The notes under the pieces were generated by a model. That model worked only from the letters and a program-made list of their open reading frames with translations, ran no database searches and was not told where the DNA came from. Positions 19,695-29,541 of a stretch of 64,000 nt of DNA are shown here, one piece after another. Within the stretch, counting starts at the first letter, position 1, and each line of letters begins with the position of its first letter. The DNA lies in contig NW_005179057.1 of the NCBI RefSeq assembly GCF_000350225.1, forward strand, positions 464,135 to 528,134, written 5' to 3'. This DNA comes from Chondrus crispus. Its lineage: Eukaryota > Rhodophyta > Florideophyceae > Gigartinales > Gigartinaceae. A program made the position numbers and the translations under genes.

Positions 19695-19795
19695 AGTGGA
19701 AGCACGGTTTCACTGCTGAACAGGCCACGGTGCTGCGAGATGAGACTTTGCGGGAGGTTCTTCGATGTCAGCTATCGTTCAATGATAACAGGCCC
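19695..19795 (+). repeat. Dispersed repeat family, copy C
   Basis: GTGGAAGCACGGTTTCACTG, then CAGGCCACGGTGCTGCGAGA and GTTCTTCGATGTCAGCTATC follow the same order as copies A and D. Similarity fades after about 100 bp. Confidence 0.6.
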
Positions 19796-20692
19796 CACGT
19801 TTATCTCTTCAGGACATGTTCTAAATGCTAGATATGCCAGGATTTTAAACACGCGTTTCGTGTCGACAGCACGAATACTGACAAACTTAACTATCTTTTG
19901 TCCTCGATTCAGAGCCGTGAGTGTTCGTGTCCGAGATTGCATCACAAAAGAACTGACACAAGCAAGTCAGTCTGCATTCGCCTGAATGCACACCAAATCC
20001 TCTGCTTATGATACTTTATCAAAAACGACGCGGGACAGCAGTATATAAGTCCCGTTGGAGTCCGTCTCGCATCTTTACCTTAACTATTCGACACGATGTA
20101 CGGGGAGTTGTTTTTATGCTGAAATGCATCTCCTTGCATCCCTTCACAGCGTGCGCCCATTCCATCCGCCGCACGCTTCCATACTACTTTTTTTAGCAAG
20201 GAGCGTGCTGCACTTCATGATGACTAACTGAGACTGTTTACTCGTTTTGTTTGTTGGCGTAGGTTCAAGATGGGGCCCCTAGAAGACCATGGCGCGCCGT
20301 AGGCCCCAGTGCTATGCCTTGCCCTCGGATCGCAGTGCTGTTTTCGACCCGCGCACATCTCGGCCCGTTGTTGTGTTTGGGTTGAAAACGGCGCTGAACG
20401 AACAGTTGGGATGTTCGGGAGTGGCCCAGCAAGGCATGCACTGGATCGTCGCAGGACCACCGCATCAGCCTTCATGGCTGAGGACTGCGCTGGTCGCGTC
20501 TCTTCACGGCCCGTGGGACGGTCGTGGAGAGGTGTCGCATAGAAGGCTCAAGATCTCAAGAGACCAAGGCTAGGGGAAGATAGGTGCTCGGGTGCGTGGC
20601 TCGGCATGGGCGCATGCTGGGGGCGGACACCGGGCGGAACCGGGTCACCCATTGACAAATGTTGATGGGCAAGATCCGGGGGGTTGTCGTCG

Positions 20693-21015
20693 CTCACTAC
20701 GGTGTGAGGCGTCAAGGGGGTCTTCGTTCACGACTGTTGGACGGGGGCAGGTGGGTCCTCACTCATGACGGTGGGTGAGACCTCGGTCGGGTCCTTTGCA
20801 CATTGCGGTGTGCGGGGAAGGATGGCTCTCACTCGCGACGGTGGGTGGGAGCGGGATGTCTCTCTTTCACTGCGGTGGAAGGGGGAGCTCTCGTTCACGA
20901 CGGTGGACGGGAGCACGACTATGCTCCTCGTTATTTTGGTGTTCAACTACTGTACCTGTTTTATGGTTGTTCATCAAAGTACAGGGGAGTGCCCCTCGCT
21001 CACGACGGTGGGTGG
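20693..21015. repeat. Eight degenerate copies of CTCNYTCACGACGGTGGGTGGG
   Basis: Copies begin near 20693, 20725, 20756, 20797, 20826, 20864, 20890 and 20994. The ACGGTGGG core is best conserved, with 26-45 bp between neighbours except for the last gap of about 100 bp. The spacer sequences differ. Confidence 0.65.
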
Positions 21016-21921
21016 GGGGATGTGATGCCTTCATCGTTTTCTTGTTCATCCCGCGGTCTTATGGATGTTCAAGAAAACGTATGGCGGCATAAAACGTTTT
21101 TGTTTGTGACCTGTCCGTCCTGTCCGTCCTGTCCGTCTGCTCGTTACTTCTGGCTGCTGATAAATTCCTGGAGACTCTCAAGCTTTCATTACGATTCCTC
21201 TGCTCTCAATACTTTCTCATACTACTCGAGAAGAAGCGATGGGCAGATGAAAAAGGAGCGTAATACAAGCAGTAATTGAGGTTGTGCATTTAAGAGCTTG
21301 TATCCATGACGGACGACAAGTTTTAAGTTTCAACGTTTCAACATGTTCGCCGCACAAACACCTCTGCCTCTATGCCTACTCTGCTTTATCATCATTACTT
21401 TCACAAGACTGTTAAACATTTCAAGCTGTTTGTCCACCTCGCTACATCACCATCTCACATGGTCTCTTCTGCGCTCTTCTGTGAGCGTAAATCCGTGAGC
21501 ACAGCTAGTAAACAAGTCTTTTGTGTGTTATTCTCACTTGATGTAAATTACTTTTCATGGCTTCGTTTTGCTTGCACGTCTCGTATCTCGTTCTCAGTTT
21601 CGCTCTTCCATGTAATGTGTTATTATCTATTCAATAGTTTATGCAGGTATGATATGCGGGAGGCATGAAAAGCATGAGGCATGCAACGGTCCGTCCTCAG
21701 AAACAGAATTAGTCCCGATTATATAAAAGCAATTTGGTGATCGAGAGAATAGAGCTACTCCAGTGCTCATGGTGGAGCTCGCCCTTGAGGAGAATGAGCA
21801 TCGAACCCAAAGTGTAAAGAAACGTCGTGGGAACATGGTATTCAACGAAAGCAGTGCGCGGGCGAGGACGGCGACTACATGTCTGCCACAAATCGATGCC
21901 ACAAATCGAGAAGCAAAGAGG

Positions 21922-22185
21922 TTGGTGGAAAGCGCGCTGTCACTGTTGAGCAGCGCATGGGGCTGCAAGATGAAATCTCGGGGCAGGGTCTTTAGTGACA
22001 GCTACCGTGCAATGCCAGAAACCGTTCAAGCGGACGATGCACCAAAGGTGTAACCGACTTGCGGGACAAAGTGGCTACCAACGTCGCGGGCAAGCACGTG
22101 CGGAATACAAAGGATGAGGCAGGAGGCGGACGGTGTGGTGAAGAATGCGGACGTTGTCAGAGATGACAGCGCGGCAACGCAGTCT
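21922..22185 (+). repeat. Dispersed repeat family, copy D (about 260 bp)
   Basis: The longest match to copy A: GCTGCAAGATGAAATCTCGG, CAGGGTCTTTAGTGACAGCT, CGTGCAATGCCAG, GTAACCGACTTGCGGGACAA, AAGTGGCTA and GAAGAATGCGGACGTTGTCA, all in the same order. It lies about 2.8 kb from copy A. Confidence 0.6.
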
Positions 22186-22302
22186 TCACGACATGGTTAC
22201 GGTCAGAGCCACGGAAGAGATTAGGTTGGCGCCGTAGAAGCCCGTCCACCGTCCATTGGACTTGTCGAGGACATGATGCTTGTCGCGGACATGATTCTCT
22301 AT

Positions 22303-22402
22303 GAGGTGCAGCATTAGAGGTGCAGCATTAGAGGTACGGCATTAGACGTGCAGCATTAGACGTGCAGCATTAGACGTGCAGCATTAGACGTGCAGCATTA
22401 GA
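22303..22402. repeat. 14-bp minisatellite, about 7 copies
   Basis: Units of GAGGTGCAGCATTA and the variant GACGTGCAGCATTA repeat head to tail. One unit reads GAGGTACGGCATTA. Confidence 0.92.
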
Positions 22403-22599
22403 GGGGCAACGGTGGGAGTGGGAGTCGGCATTCGTGGAGGCGGCATTCGTGGATAGTGTGGTGATTCCTTCATATGACTCTCAGTCATTCCTCCCTCACG
22501 TCGTTGGCCAACGGCACCTCCCCTTTTGCTCAGTGGTCATCACAGATCAATACGGGAAACTGCAGGGGTGAACGAGCGTTGTTGAGTGGGGTAGAAGGG

Positions 22600-22750
22600 G
22601 TAGAAGAGGGACACCCCACCCTTACGGCGCCTTCAAGCGGGCCAACCCATGATCACACCACCCCTGACGGCGCCTCAAAGCGGGCCGCCCCCACGCGCCC
22701 CACGCCCCCCACGCGCCCCACGTGCCACTCCACCCCTGACGGCGTTTTGA
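22600..22750. repeat. Three spaced copies of a GACGGCG(C)CTTCAAAGCGG motif
   Basis: Copies near 22622, 22665 and 22736 share CCCTGACGGCG and a following AAGCGG. Between the last two lies a CCCACGCGCCC run. Confidence 0.6.
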
Positions 22751-23147
22751 AGCGGTCATCGCAATAGGAATACAGTAGTTCATAGTCGCAGTGAACCAAT
22801 ACGAGATGGTCCTTGTTGATCTCAGGCTATTGGCTGTAGCGTTCCACCGTGAAGTGGAACGAAAAGAAGACGCACTATGTCACGGTCACGCATTGGCGTC
22901 TGGCGGGTCTGGAGGGTCTTGCGGATTACTTGGCAGCGCCATTTAGGGTTCGGTACTGTTCACGGCGGCGTTGTTGGCACCATTGCCGCCGTTCCATTGA
23001 CGAGAAAGATCAAGATCTTGCTCGTCCGCTTTTACACATACTACCCTTGGTATCTCCTCTCGACTCTGTATTCTCTTGTTTCTCTTCTTCAAGCCCTTTT
23101 CCCTTAACAACTACGTTCAAACTACACATTTTCAGCGACTAGGGGAC

Positions 23148-25475
23148 ATGAATCCGTCGTCGACAGAAGACAGCATACCTGTTGCTGAAGTTTTTGATCA
23201 CAGCGCTGCTGACATCTTGGGACTCACGCGTCCCACTGGTCCGAACAACAGTTCCCTTAACACGCAAGAGGCGTTTGCTGTTCCGCGGACGGTCGGCTCC
23301 AAAAATCAGAGCCGCCAAAAACGAGGTACCCGGCGTGGAACTGCTGCAAAAGGCACTGCGAAACGGCAGCATCACAAACGAAAGCTTCTACCTCCAAGCC
23401 ATGTTACTCAGCATGCCCACTCTCTTGTGGAAAAGGCTCGTGCGAGAGCTCCGCAGATGATTCCAACTAGGTTGGTTGACCATGTCCCAGATTTCGATGC
23501 ACTTGTCAGGCCGATTAATGCGGCGGAGTATCTTTCTATCACGTCTAGCATGGTTCAGTCTGGATTTAGAAAGAACGAACCAATCCTTTTCACATGTCCT
23601 GTTTTCTCTGTAGATGGTTTGAAGGTCGATATTGGGCGTTTTACGTCTGCTGGAAATCATCGCACGGCTTCTACTCGTGATTCTGGATTACCCATGATGT
23701 TCGTACAAGGGGTTACGGAGAAGGAGATGAAATCGTTGTATGAGTTCATAAAGCTGGAGGAGGAGGAGAATGGACCGGTTGCGTCAGATACGTTGGAGAC
23801 TGCGCGCAGGCGGATGTTTCGAGTAATAGATTTGCTTATCATCGCCTCTCATATCAAGGATGTCGCGCCGAAGAACCGTTCTCCCCTGCAGAACGTCGCA
23901 CTGGTTCGAACTTACGTGAAGGACGATGCCGTTGTGAAGTCTGTCAATCGAGGGAAGTGTGGAGACTGCTACGGTGGAATTCATCTGCTGTGGTCACGAA
24001 TGTTTGCCAACATGCCGCTAAAAGTTGGTACAGATGTACATTTCCTCCTCGACGAAGGCATCTCCGACCGGCACTGCAACTGCATGCTGCGCGGGGCGAT
24101 GCATCTCATCGAGACGAACATTCCGAACGTCTCCAAGGTTGGTGGGCGTCCTTCAGCGCTGGACGTTCTTTTGTTCTTGAAGAACGAGTGTGCGATGCCT
24201 GACTTCAACATAAGCCACATAAGTAACGTATCGGGCTTGCAGAACGATGAAATAAGGGACGTCATGGTCCAGGCGGTCGGTGAATACATGCACCACGGAT
24301 TCCTCCAGGAAGCTGTCTTCCCGCGCAATGTCACCGACGAAATCAAGTCTACGCGAAGGGCAGGAGTAAGTGCGGCTGTGGCGGTTCGTGCTCATAAAAA
24401 CGGTGCCAAGAGGAAGAGGAATGACGTGAATTACAATGAAGGCGGTTCATTTGCCGAGTTTCGAAAAAAGAAGAAGAAGAAGGCCTCTAGCGCATCGGGC
24501 CCTGCTGTAGACTGCCAAGCTCCTGGTACGAGTGGTAGGCACGACGCAGAAACCACAACCGAAGACATCCACTCGATATCCGGGAGGGGAATTTCCGCGA
24601 GAGACTCACGCGTCCCTGACCTGGTAGTGAGTGAAGTTCAACCGAGCAAAGAAAATTTGGCACTGCAGGCAGGAACGCCTATCTCCAAACCCCCTGTTCT
24701 CTCCGGAAATGTCACGGGTCCAGCAGCGGGGACCGGCTTTGAAGAAGCTGCTCCTGGGAATTTGCAGATGCTTCCCTCAATTCCGTCTGCCGCCGACACT
24801 GCTGGGTTTCCAGCTCCCGGGCAGACGGAACCGGAATTGGTGGCAACACTCCGCAGCACGTTGCAAAGCTTCAAAGCAGAAGTACAACGTCTTAAGAGGA
24901 GTGCGGAGGAGAAGCCACAGCAGGAACTGAGTTGCTTTGCTGACATTGAGGGGGTCCGCCAGGACAAAGCGACAGAACGCAGAGAGGAGAAAGAGACTGT
25001 GGAAATCTACCGAAGGGTCAGTGAAGAAGTGCATAGACATCTCGAAGCAAATCGGCAACGCCAAGCGAAATTGTACGAGGACTTTATCAAACGCGTGGAC
25101 GATGAGGCTAATCGTCAAACTGTAGAATTACAGAAGGGCTCAGCGGAACGTGCCTTGGAAATTGACACACTGAAGGCGCAGATAGTAAAGTACCAACAGC
25201 AGCATGTCGCGTCTCGAGAAGCCGACCTAGAGAAAGAGGTGCAGAGACTCCGTCAGGAAGTAGACAATTTAAGAAATGCATCGAGGGCGAACTCTCAAAA
25301 TGAAGTGACGGACATGCCGGAGGTACCTCGTGCTGGCCGTAGAAGCCGTCGCGTTTCACTGCCATCAATTGCAGCGCTTCGAGCTTTACCCATACATAAG
25401 ATAGCTGAGTTGGAGCACATGATAGCCAAAGTCAAGAACGAGAATTACACTCAAACTGGCTTCGTGCTTTGTTAA
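23148..25475 (+). CDS. Large coiled-coil protein of unknown function (first ORF of a three-ORF block)
   Basis: 775 aa from the ATG at 23148; the frame is open a little upstream, but without an ATG. I do not recognise the family. The N-terminus has a Lys/Arg-rich patch (residues ~50-85, with RQKRGTRRGT and RQHHKRKLL). A globular region of ~300 residues follows, with Cys/His-containing stretches NRGKCGDCYGGIHLLWSRM and DRHCNCMLRGAMHL that could bind metal. Next is a strong nuclear-type basic patch (GAKRKRND, EFRKKKKKK), a Ser/Pro-rich linker, and a long coiled coil over about residues 565-710 (ELVATLRSTLQSFKAEVQRL, then a Glu/Arg-rich run). A short C-terminal RRSRRVSLPS segment ends it. DNA-binding and oligomerising roles would fit. 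Its neighbours are an antisense unknown ORF and a Ulp1-like protease. Confidence 0.6.
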   Translation: MNPSSTEDSIPVAEVFDHSAADILGLTRPTGPNNSSLNTQEAFAVPRTVGSKNQSRQKRGTRRGTAAKGTAKRQHHKRKLLPPSHVTQHAHSLVEKARARAPQMIPTRLVDHVPDFDALVRPINAAEYLSITSSMVQSGFRKNEPILFTCPVFSVDGLKVDIGRFTSAGNHRTASTRDSGLPMMFVQGVTEKEMKSLYEFIKLEEEENGPVASDTLETARRRMFRVIDLLIIASHIKDVAPKNRSPLQNVALVRTYVKDDAVVKSVNRGKCGDCYGGIHLLWSRMFANMPLKVGTDVHFLLDEGISDRHCNCMLRGAMHLIETNIPNVSKVGGRPSALDVLLFLKNECAMPDFNISHISNVSGLQNDEIRDVMVQAVGEYMHHGFLQEAVFPRNVTDEIKSTRRAGVSAAVAVRAHKNGAKRKRNDVNYNEGGSFAEFRKKKKKKASSASGPAVDCQAPGTSGRHDAETTTEDIHSISGRGISARDSRVPDLVVSEVQPSKENLALQAGTPISKPPVLSGNVTGPAAGTGFEEAAPGNLQMLPSIPSAADTAGFPAPGQTEPELVATLRSTLQSFKAEVQRLKRSAEEKPQQELSCFADIEGVRQDKATERREEKETVEIYRRVSEEVHRHLEANRQRQAKLYEDFIKRVDDEANRQTVELQKGSAERALEIDTLKAQIVKYQQQHVASREADLEKEVQRLRQEVDNLRNASRANSQNEVTDMPEVPRAGRRSRRVSLPSIAALRALPIHKIAELEHMIAKVKNENYTQTGFVLC

Positions 25476-26031
25476 GCATATTCTTTTCTAATCAAAGCAT
25501 CTCTTTAGTACCCTAGGATGAAGTATCCTACCCTTGCACAGACACTACCCATGCTAGTGGCAACTGGTTTCTCGGCAACCTCAATGGCTCCAGAGATCAA
25601 GTCCGAAGCAATCGTTGAGCCCCCCGATTATTCAACACGAAGGACGATGCCCTTTACATGCGGATCCTTGTCACCCCGACGGATAGCTGCGCGTTTCATA
25701 TCAGCTCCTTTATCAGTTCTAGGACCGTGATAGTGATGACCGTAACAATTTCTCCTTTCGGAACGCTCATAAAGCCCTTGCGCTAAGTCTTGTCGATGAA
25801 ATTGGTGGACTGCTGGAATTAAATGGAGTCAGGACTCACGAGTCCTTGCAACATTATTTTTATTTCCGATTCTTGAATCAACATAGAGCACTGAAGACGC
25901 ATGAATCCCAGCCGCGAAAATTTTACCGAAGACATTGTGAAAATTTTAGACACGCGACGCAGAGCATGATGACGGGGAATGCTTGTGTCGCAAAACTATC
26001 ATTATATCCTACTACATGCAGGTGAGGATGT
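25476..26031. other. Spacer between convergent ORFs of the block
   Basis: About 560 bases between two convergent coding ends. It has an AGGACTCACGAGTCCT hairpin near 25831. No gene was seen. Confidence 0.4.
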
Positions 26032-27384
26032 CTATTCTGTACTGGAAAAGCTGAACTCTTCGTCCTCAATGAAGTCATCTCCAATTTCGTGGTCGCCATC
26101 CTTGCCACTCACATCATTGCGGCCAACTACGTCTGATATTGGAGACGATTGGGCTCCGCGCGGATGGAAACGCATCTTTCCTTCTTTGCACACTAGATCG
26201 TCACCAGCGAATTTCAGTAGGCGACTGCGAATGTGGTCTATTTTCTTCGCATCATCTTGACTTACTTGCCAGAAGCGCTCCGTAGACACATCATGGACGT
26301 TGTCGTTGCGTACAACAGCATTTTGGAGATCTTTTACATTGTAGCAATCCGGCAACACGCGTAACCGCTCCATGTCTTGAACCGAGAAGATGTAGGAAGT
26401 GTCTGTCCCATGTTGCTTGTAGAAATCAGCAACTTGACGTTGCTCCTTCTTGTACTGCTTCTTGGCGTCAGCGGAATCACTAACGCAACTCTCTACAGTG
26501 CGGAGAGCATGAAATTCTTCCCGTACAGGGAATGTTAACTTCGGATATGTGCTTCTCTGGGACTGGCCTGAAGGGAGGAGGCTCCAGCACAGCATCCCGG
26601 ATTCCTTGACGCGCACTTGGGACGGGAGATCGACAGCAAACGAGGCGTTCTTGAGAATCAGCATGTCACCGACATGCATTTTGAACTTCCGCTGTCCTTC
26701 GAAAAATGATTTGAAGAAGAATACCACTTCCTCCCGAGCCAAATACCGGGAGCTGCGACTCGATTCGGATTCAGCTTCCTCTGCATTTTCACACCCCGGT
26801 CTAGAAACATGAACTGTTCCATTGTATCCTGTGGTGACGTAGGCGAAATCCGTATCACGAGTTCGGACGTAGTCCAATTCCGTTGGGCTTCCTCCTAGAT
26901 ACCAGAACACATAGAACATTGAATCCAAGTCTCCCCGGAAGTATGTTGTCGGGAAACCAAATCGAGCGGGAGCCAGGAAAGATGGGGTTGTGCATCCAAG
27001 CTGTTCTCCACTGCATGCTGTCAAAAGTTCAGCCGTAGTGCACATGAGACGTGCGAGTGCGGAGTCTGTTGGGGGGTACTGATGTGAGATGAACCAAAGA
27101 GCATCACGACGAACGCTCAGAGGAGTTAAGTAGCGCTTGCATGTCGCCAAGTTTTGTTTAGCCATAGATCCCCAATTTTGAACTGTACTCCATTTCCTGT
27201 CCCACTCCGAATCTCGATGGGGCAGATAGAGTAGCTCCATAACGCCATGATGACACAGTTCTACATTGTACATCATGGACCAGCATCCACAGTAGTAGAT
27301 TGGCACGGTCGATAGGGAATCATCGAATTTCCCTATGGCTCTCATCTTGGTGAAGTCGGGCATCATTTTCAGAGCATTCGACAT
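26032..27384 (-). CDS. Unknown protein, second ORF of the block
   Basis: 450 aa from the first in-frame ATG at 27384. The frame continues upstream past a GTG at 27447, and another open frame (27946-27320) overlaps it, so an upstream exon is likely. I do not recognise the family. Visible features: an aromatic/Cys region YYCGCWSMMYNVELCHHGVMEL, a conserved-looking VRRDALWFISHQYPPTDSAL helix, an acidic Ser-rich loop (ENAEEAESESSRSS) and a strand pair KMHVGDMLILKNASFAVDLP ending CWSLLPSG. The last pattern is reminiscent of the final strands of JmjC/cupin barrels, but the metal-binding His pair is not evident. The C-terminus is acidic. It is convergent with the coiled-coil gene and divergent from the protease gene. 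Confidence 0.5.
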   Translation of the reverse strand: MSNALKMMPDFTKMRAIGKFDDSLSTVPIYYCGCWSMMYNVELCHHGVMELLYLPHRDSEWDRKWSTVQNWGSMAKQNLATCKRYLTPLSVRRDALWFISHQYPPTDSALARLMCTTAELLTACSGEQLGCTTPSFLAPARFGFPTTYFRGDLDSMFYVFWYLGGSPTELDYVRTRDTDFAYVTTGYNGTVHVSRPGCENAEEAESESSRSSRYLAREEVVFFFKSFFEGQRKFKMHVGDMLILKNASFAVDLPSQVRVKESGMLCWSLLPSGQSQRSTYPKLTFPVREEFHALRTVESCVSDSADAKKQYKKEQRQVADFYKQHGTDTSYIFSVQDMERLRVLPDCYNVKDLQNAVVRNDNVHDVSTERFWQVSQDDAKKIDHIRSRLLKFAGDDLVCKEGKMRFHPRGAQSSPISDVVGRNDVSGKDGDHEIGDDFIEDEEFSFSSTE

Positions 27385-27447
27385 GTTGTCGTCGAGAGTG
27401 CAGTTCGGACTGGTCTGTCTCAAAAAGTTGATTGAGGGATGTGGCAC

Positions 27448-28230
27448 GTGGGAGATCGCCGTAGATATGGGTCGGTGACACCAAAGGGGGGAGGTCCTTG
27501 GATCTCGTACGACGCGCTTGTCTCACTTCAACAATGTGGACGGCTCGCTTGTAAGTTGATGCGTACCGGCCTGGGTATTGAGCCTTTTTCAGGTTGAGAC
27601 GGCTTCCAGGCGTAAGGAAGCTGACGAGGCTTTGCAATCTGGGAGAAGGATGAGAATGGGTTTTGAGAGGGATGGGCAGGAAGTGCGTAGAAGGAAGGGC
27701 CCGGTCGTGAATATATTTCGGCATGAGAAGTGTCCGCTGGGCCGGACGCAACTGTCCAGACAGAATGAAAACGGTCAGTTCAAGAACAAGCAATTTACTG
27801 TCTGAGCCAAAATAATGAAAAATATTTGAATACCGGCCAATGTTTAAGGGACTCGGGTGTCCCAGTAGACACATCTCATGGAACCAGTGTGTCATTGAAT
27901 GAATAACGCCTTGAACTGCGCCGTGGTTTAAACTCACGATCGTCACATTAGTGGCGGAGGCAGGCTAGACATTTCTACATTCTCGTTAATTTAGTCGAAA
28001 GGACTCAGACCGGACCCAGTGGTAGCAGATCTCGTCAGCAAAGAAAAGATTTCCTACGTCAACAGCAGATTCTGCGTCTTTGTCCGTACGCTCCACAGTT
28101 CGAGATGGATAGCCAGCATTGCCGCGACTGAACCTCAGATTACGCCAGACGCGTCCGTCGTCGCGCAGAGCTTGCAGCATGTTTCGAGAGCGACACGGAG
28201 GGTAGTTCCTCGGAATCATCTGAGGAGGAA
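27448..28230. other. Divergent spacer between the second and third ORFs
   Basis: About 780 bases. A 208-codon minus-strand frame (27946-27320) covers part of it and may supply a 5' exon for the second ORF. The protease frame is open upstream of 28231, back at least to about 28137, without an ATG. So both genes may have 5' exons here. No repeat was recognised. Confidence 0.4.
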
Positions 28231-29541
28231 GTGATCGTGGTGCACGGAAGTAATGAGGATTCCGAGGAGGTTTCGCCGTCCGTAACTGCAGCTCCTCCCG
28301 CCAAGAATGTTCGCATCATACTTGGAAAGAGCGATGGTGAGATCAGAGGACTCAGATATCCGAACAGGGTTACAACGGCGATGGTGAATTTCGAAAATGC
28401 AGGGATTAAGACAGGGAGCATAGTCTCCGGGAGACCGGCAGCGGAAGTTACTGCTGAGAAGGGAGACGGAGCTAGTATAAGCACCCTTGCACGCCACAAA
28501 GCGGGAGATTCAGTGCGGCAATCACCAGAGGGCGTAGGTAGTGGCGGGAGGACATTCTTGTCGTCTACTATTTCGCAGGCTCCATCAAGTTCTGGGACGC
28601 GCGAGTTTCAGAACCCTGTTCTGATGCCGACTACTCTGCAACAACAGTCCCAGGGCCCTCTTAGGATGCCCACAGGTCGGACTGAAGCTGCCTCAGATAC
28701 AGTTACGCACGTGATTAATAGCGCCGTAGCTGCCAATACACGTCCGCATGCGTCCCTGGCGGATCTCACGCCGGCTGCAACCGTCAGAGATTTGACAACG
28801 GAAGAGAACAAGGTTGTGAACAAGAGAAAAAACTACACCGTTGGGGATCAACTAGTTCGGCATGGGCAGGCGCATAGTTTCCTGAGTGTAAATGCATGGG
28901 CGGGAGATGTGATAATCAACTCTTTCTCTGTTCGAATCAACGAGAGAAATCGTAACAGTGTGGCGTCTGACCCCAGCTACCCTTCCATGTATGTTTTCAA
29001 TTCTTTTCTCGCCGACCACCTACTTCCGGTGAAGGAATCCGATCTGGTCACGCGCAGTACCACTCACGAAGAGGTGAAGAACTGGTTTAGAAGGAAGAAC
29101 GGCCCCACTGTTTTTATTGGGGACATGGATGTGTTGATGTTTCCGTTGAACGAAAAACAGTGTCACTGGGCCCTACTCTTTGTGGATGCAAGGACACGGT
29201 CTCTAGTGTTCTACGACCCCCTCGGCAATGCGTTGAAAACCAGGGAACGTGAAAGGTGCAACTGTCTGAGGCAGTATGTCCTTGAAGAAGACAAGAACAG
29301 AAAGCGACAAGGACCTGCTCCAGTAGTCTCTACCTATGATGGAATCGAGGAATGGCCATTGAACGTGAGCAAAAATTTCCTGAAGCAAATGGACGGGGAC
29401 TCCTGTGGCCTATTCATCATGTGGGCGGCGTACTATGTGGAGAGAGGCTACCGACCAACTTTTGGAACGCACGATAGACAAGTTCTTCGCAAACGTACAG
29501 TCGCCGTAATACGTGATATGGACGTTGGTTTAGAAAAGTAA
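28231..29541 (+). CDS. Ulp1/SENP-like C48 cysteine protease
   Basis: Given as the open frame from 28231 (a GTG); the first ATG is at 28381 and the frame is also open upstream, so a 5' exon is likely. The N-terminal ~200 residues are Ser/Thr/Pro-rich with no domain. The last ~230 residues are a C48 peptidase: a WAGDVIINSFSVRINERN entry helix, YVFNSFLADHLL, GDMDVLMFPLNEKQCHWALL with the catalytic His, the Asp in FYDPLGNAL, and Gln plus Cys in LKQMDGDSCGLFIMWAAYY. All four key residues are present, so it could be active. Known relatives cleave SUMO or other ubiquitin-like proteins. C48 domains are also common as passenger genes in DNA transposons (MULE and CACTA-like elements). Given the neighbours, a mobile-element role is as likely as a host role. 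Confidence 0.8.
   Translation: MIVVHGSNEDSEEVSPSVTAAPPAKNVRIILGKSDGEIRGLRYPNRVTTAMVNFENAGIKTGSIVSGRPAAEVTAEKGDGASISTLARHKAGDSVRQSPEGVGSGGRTFLSSTISQAPSSSGTREFQNPVLMPTTLQQQSQGPLRMPTGRTEAASDTVTHVINSAVAANTRPHASLADLTPAATVRDLTTEENKVVNKRKNYTVGDQLVRHGQAHSFLSVNAWAGDVIINSFSVRINERNRNSVASDPSYPSMYVFNSFLADHLLPVKESDLVTRSTTHEEVKNWFRRKNGPTVFIGDMDVLMFPLNEKQCHWALLFVDARTRSLVFYDPLGNALKTRERERCNCLRQYVLEEDKNRKRQGPAPVVSTYDGIEEWPLNVSKNFLKQMDGDSCGLFIMWAAYYVERGYRPTFGTHDRQVLRKRTVAVIRDMDVGLEK

Larger units (their letters stand above)
17827..23147. other. Gene-poor, repeat-rich spacer
   Basis: About 5.3 kb with no gene I can support. Open frames are short, lie on both strands and mostly track repeats. It holds two palindromes (18036-18057, 18230-18245), several minisatellites (18070-18137, 18154-18235, 18308-18425, 18549-18617, 19512-19597, 20693-21015, 22303-22402, 22600-22750) and four copies of a dispersed repeat (19096-19345, 19469-19530, 19695-19795, 21922-22185). 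The last ~350 bases probably include the promoter of the coiled-coil gene. A CACATTTTCAG sequence just before its ATG could be the acceptor of a 5' UTR intron. Confidence 0.5.

Noticed and set aside
20289-20573. 94-codon frame overlapping several others
   Set aside because: Both strands are open here, there is no domain, and the surroundings are repeats.
23148-29541. Polinton-type element suggested by the cysteine protease
   Set aside because: The protease motif is Ulp1-like, and there is no family B DNA polymerase, integrase, packaging ATPase or capsid gene.
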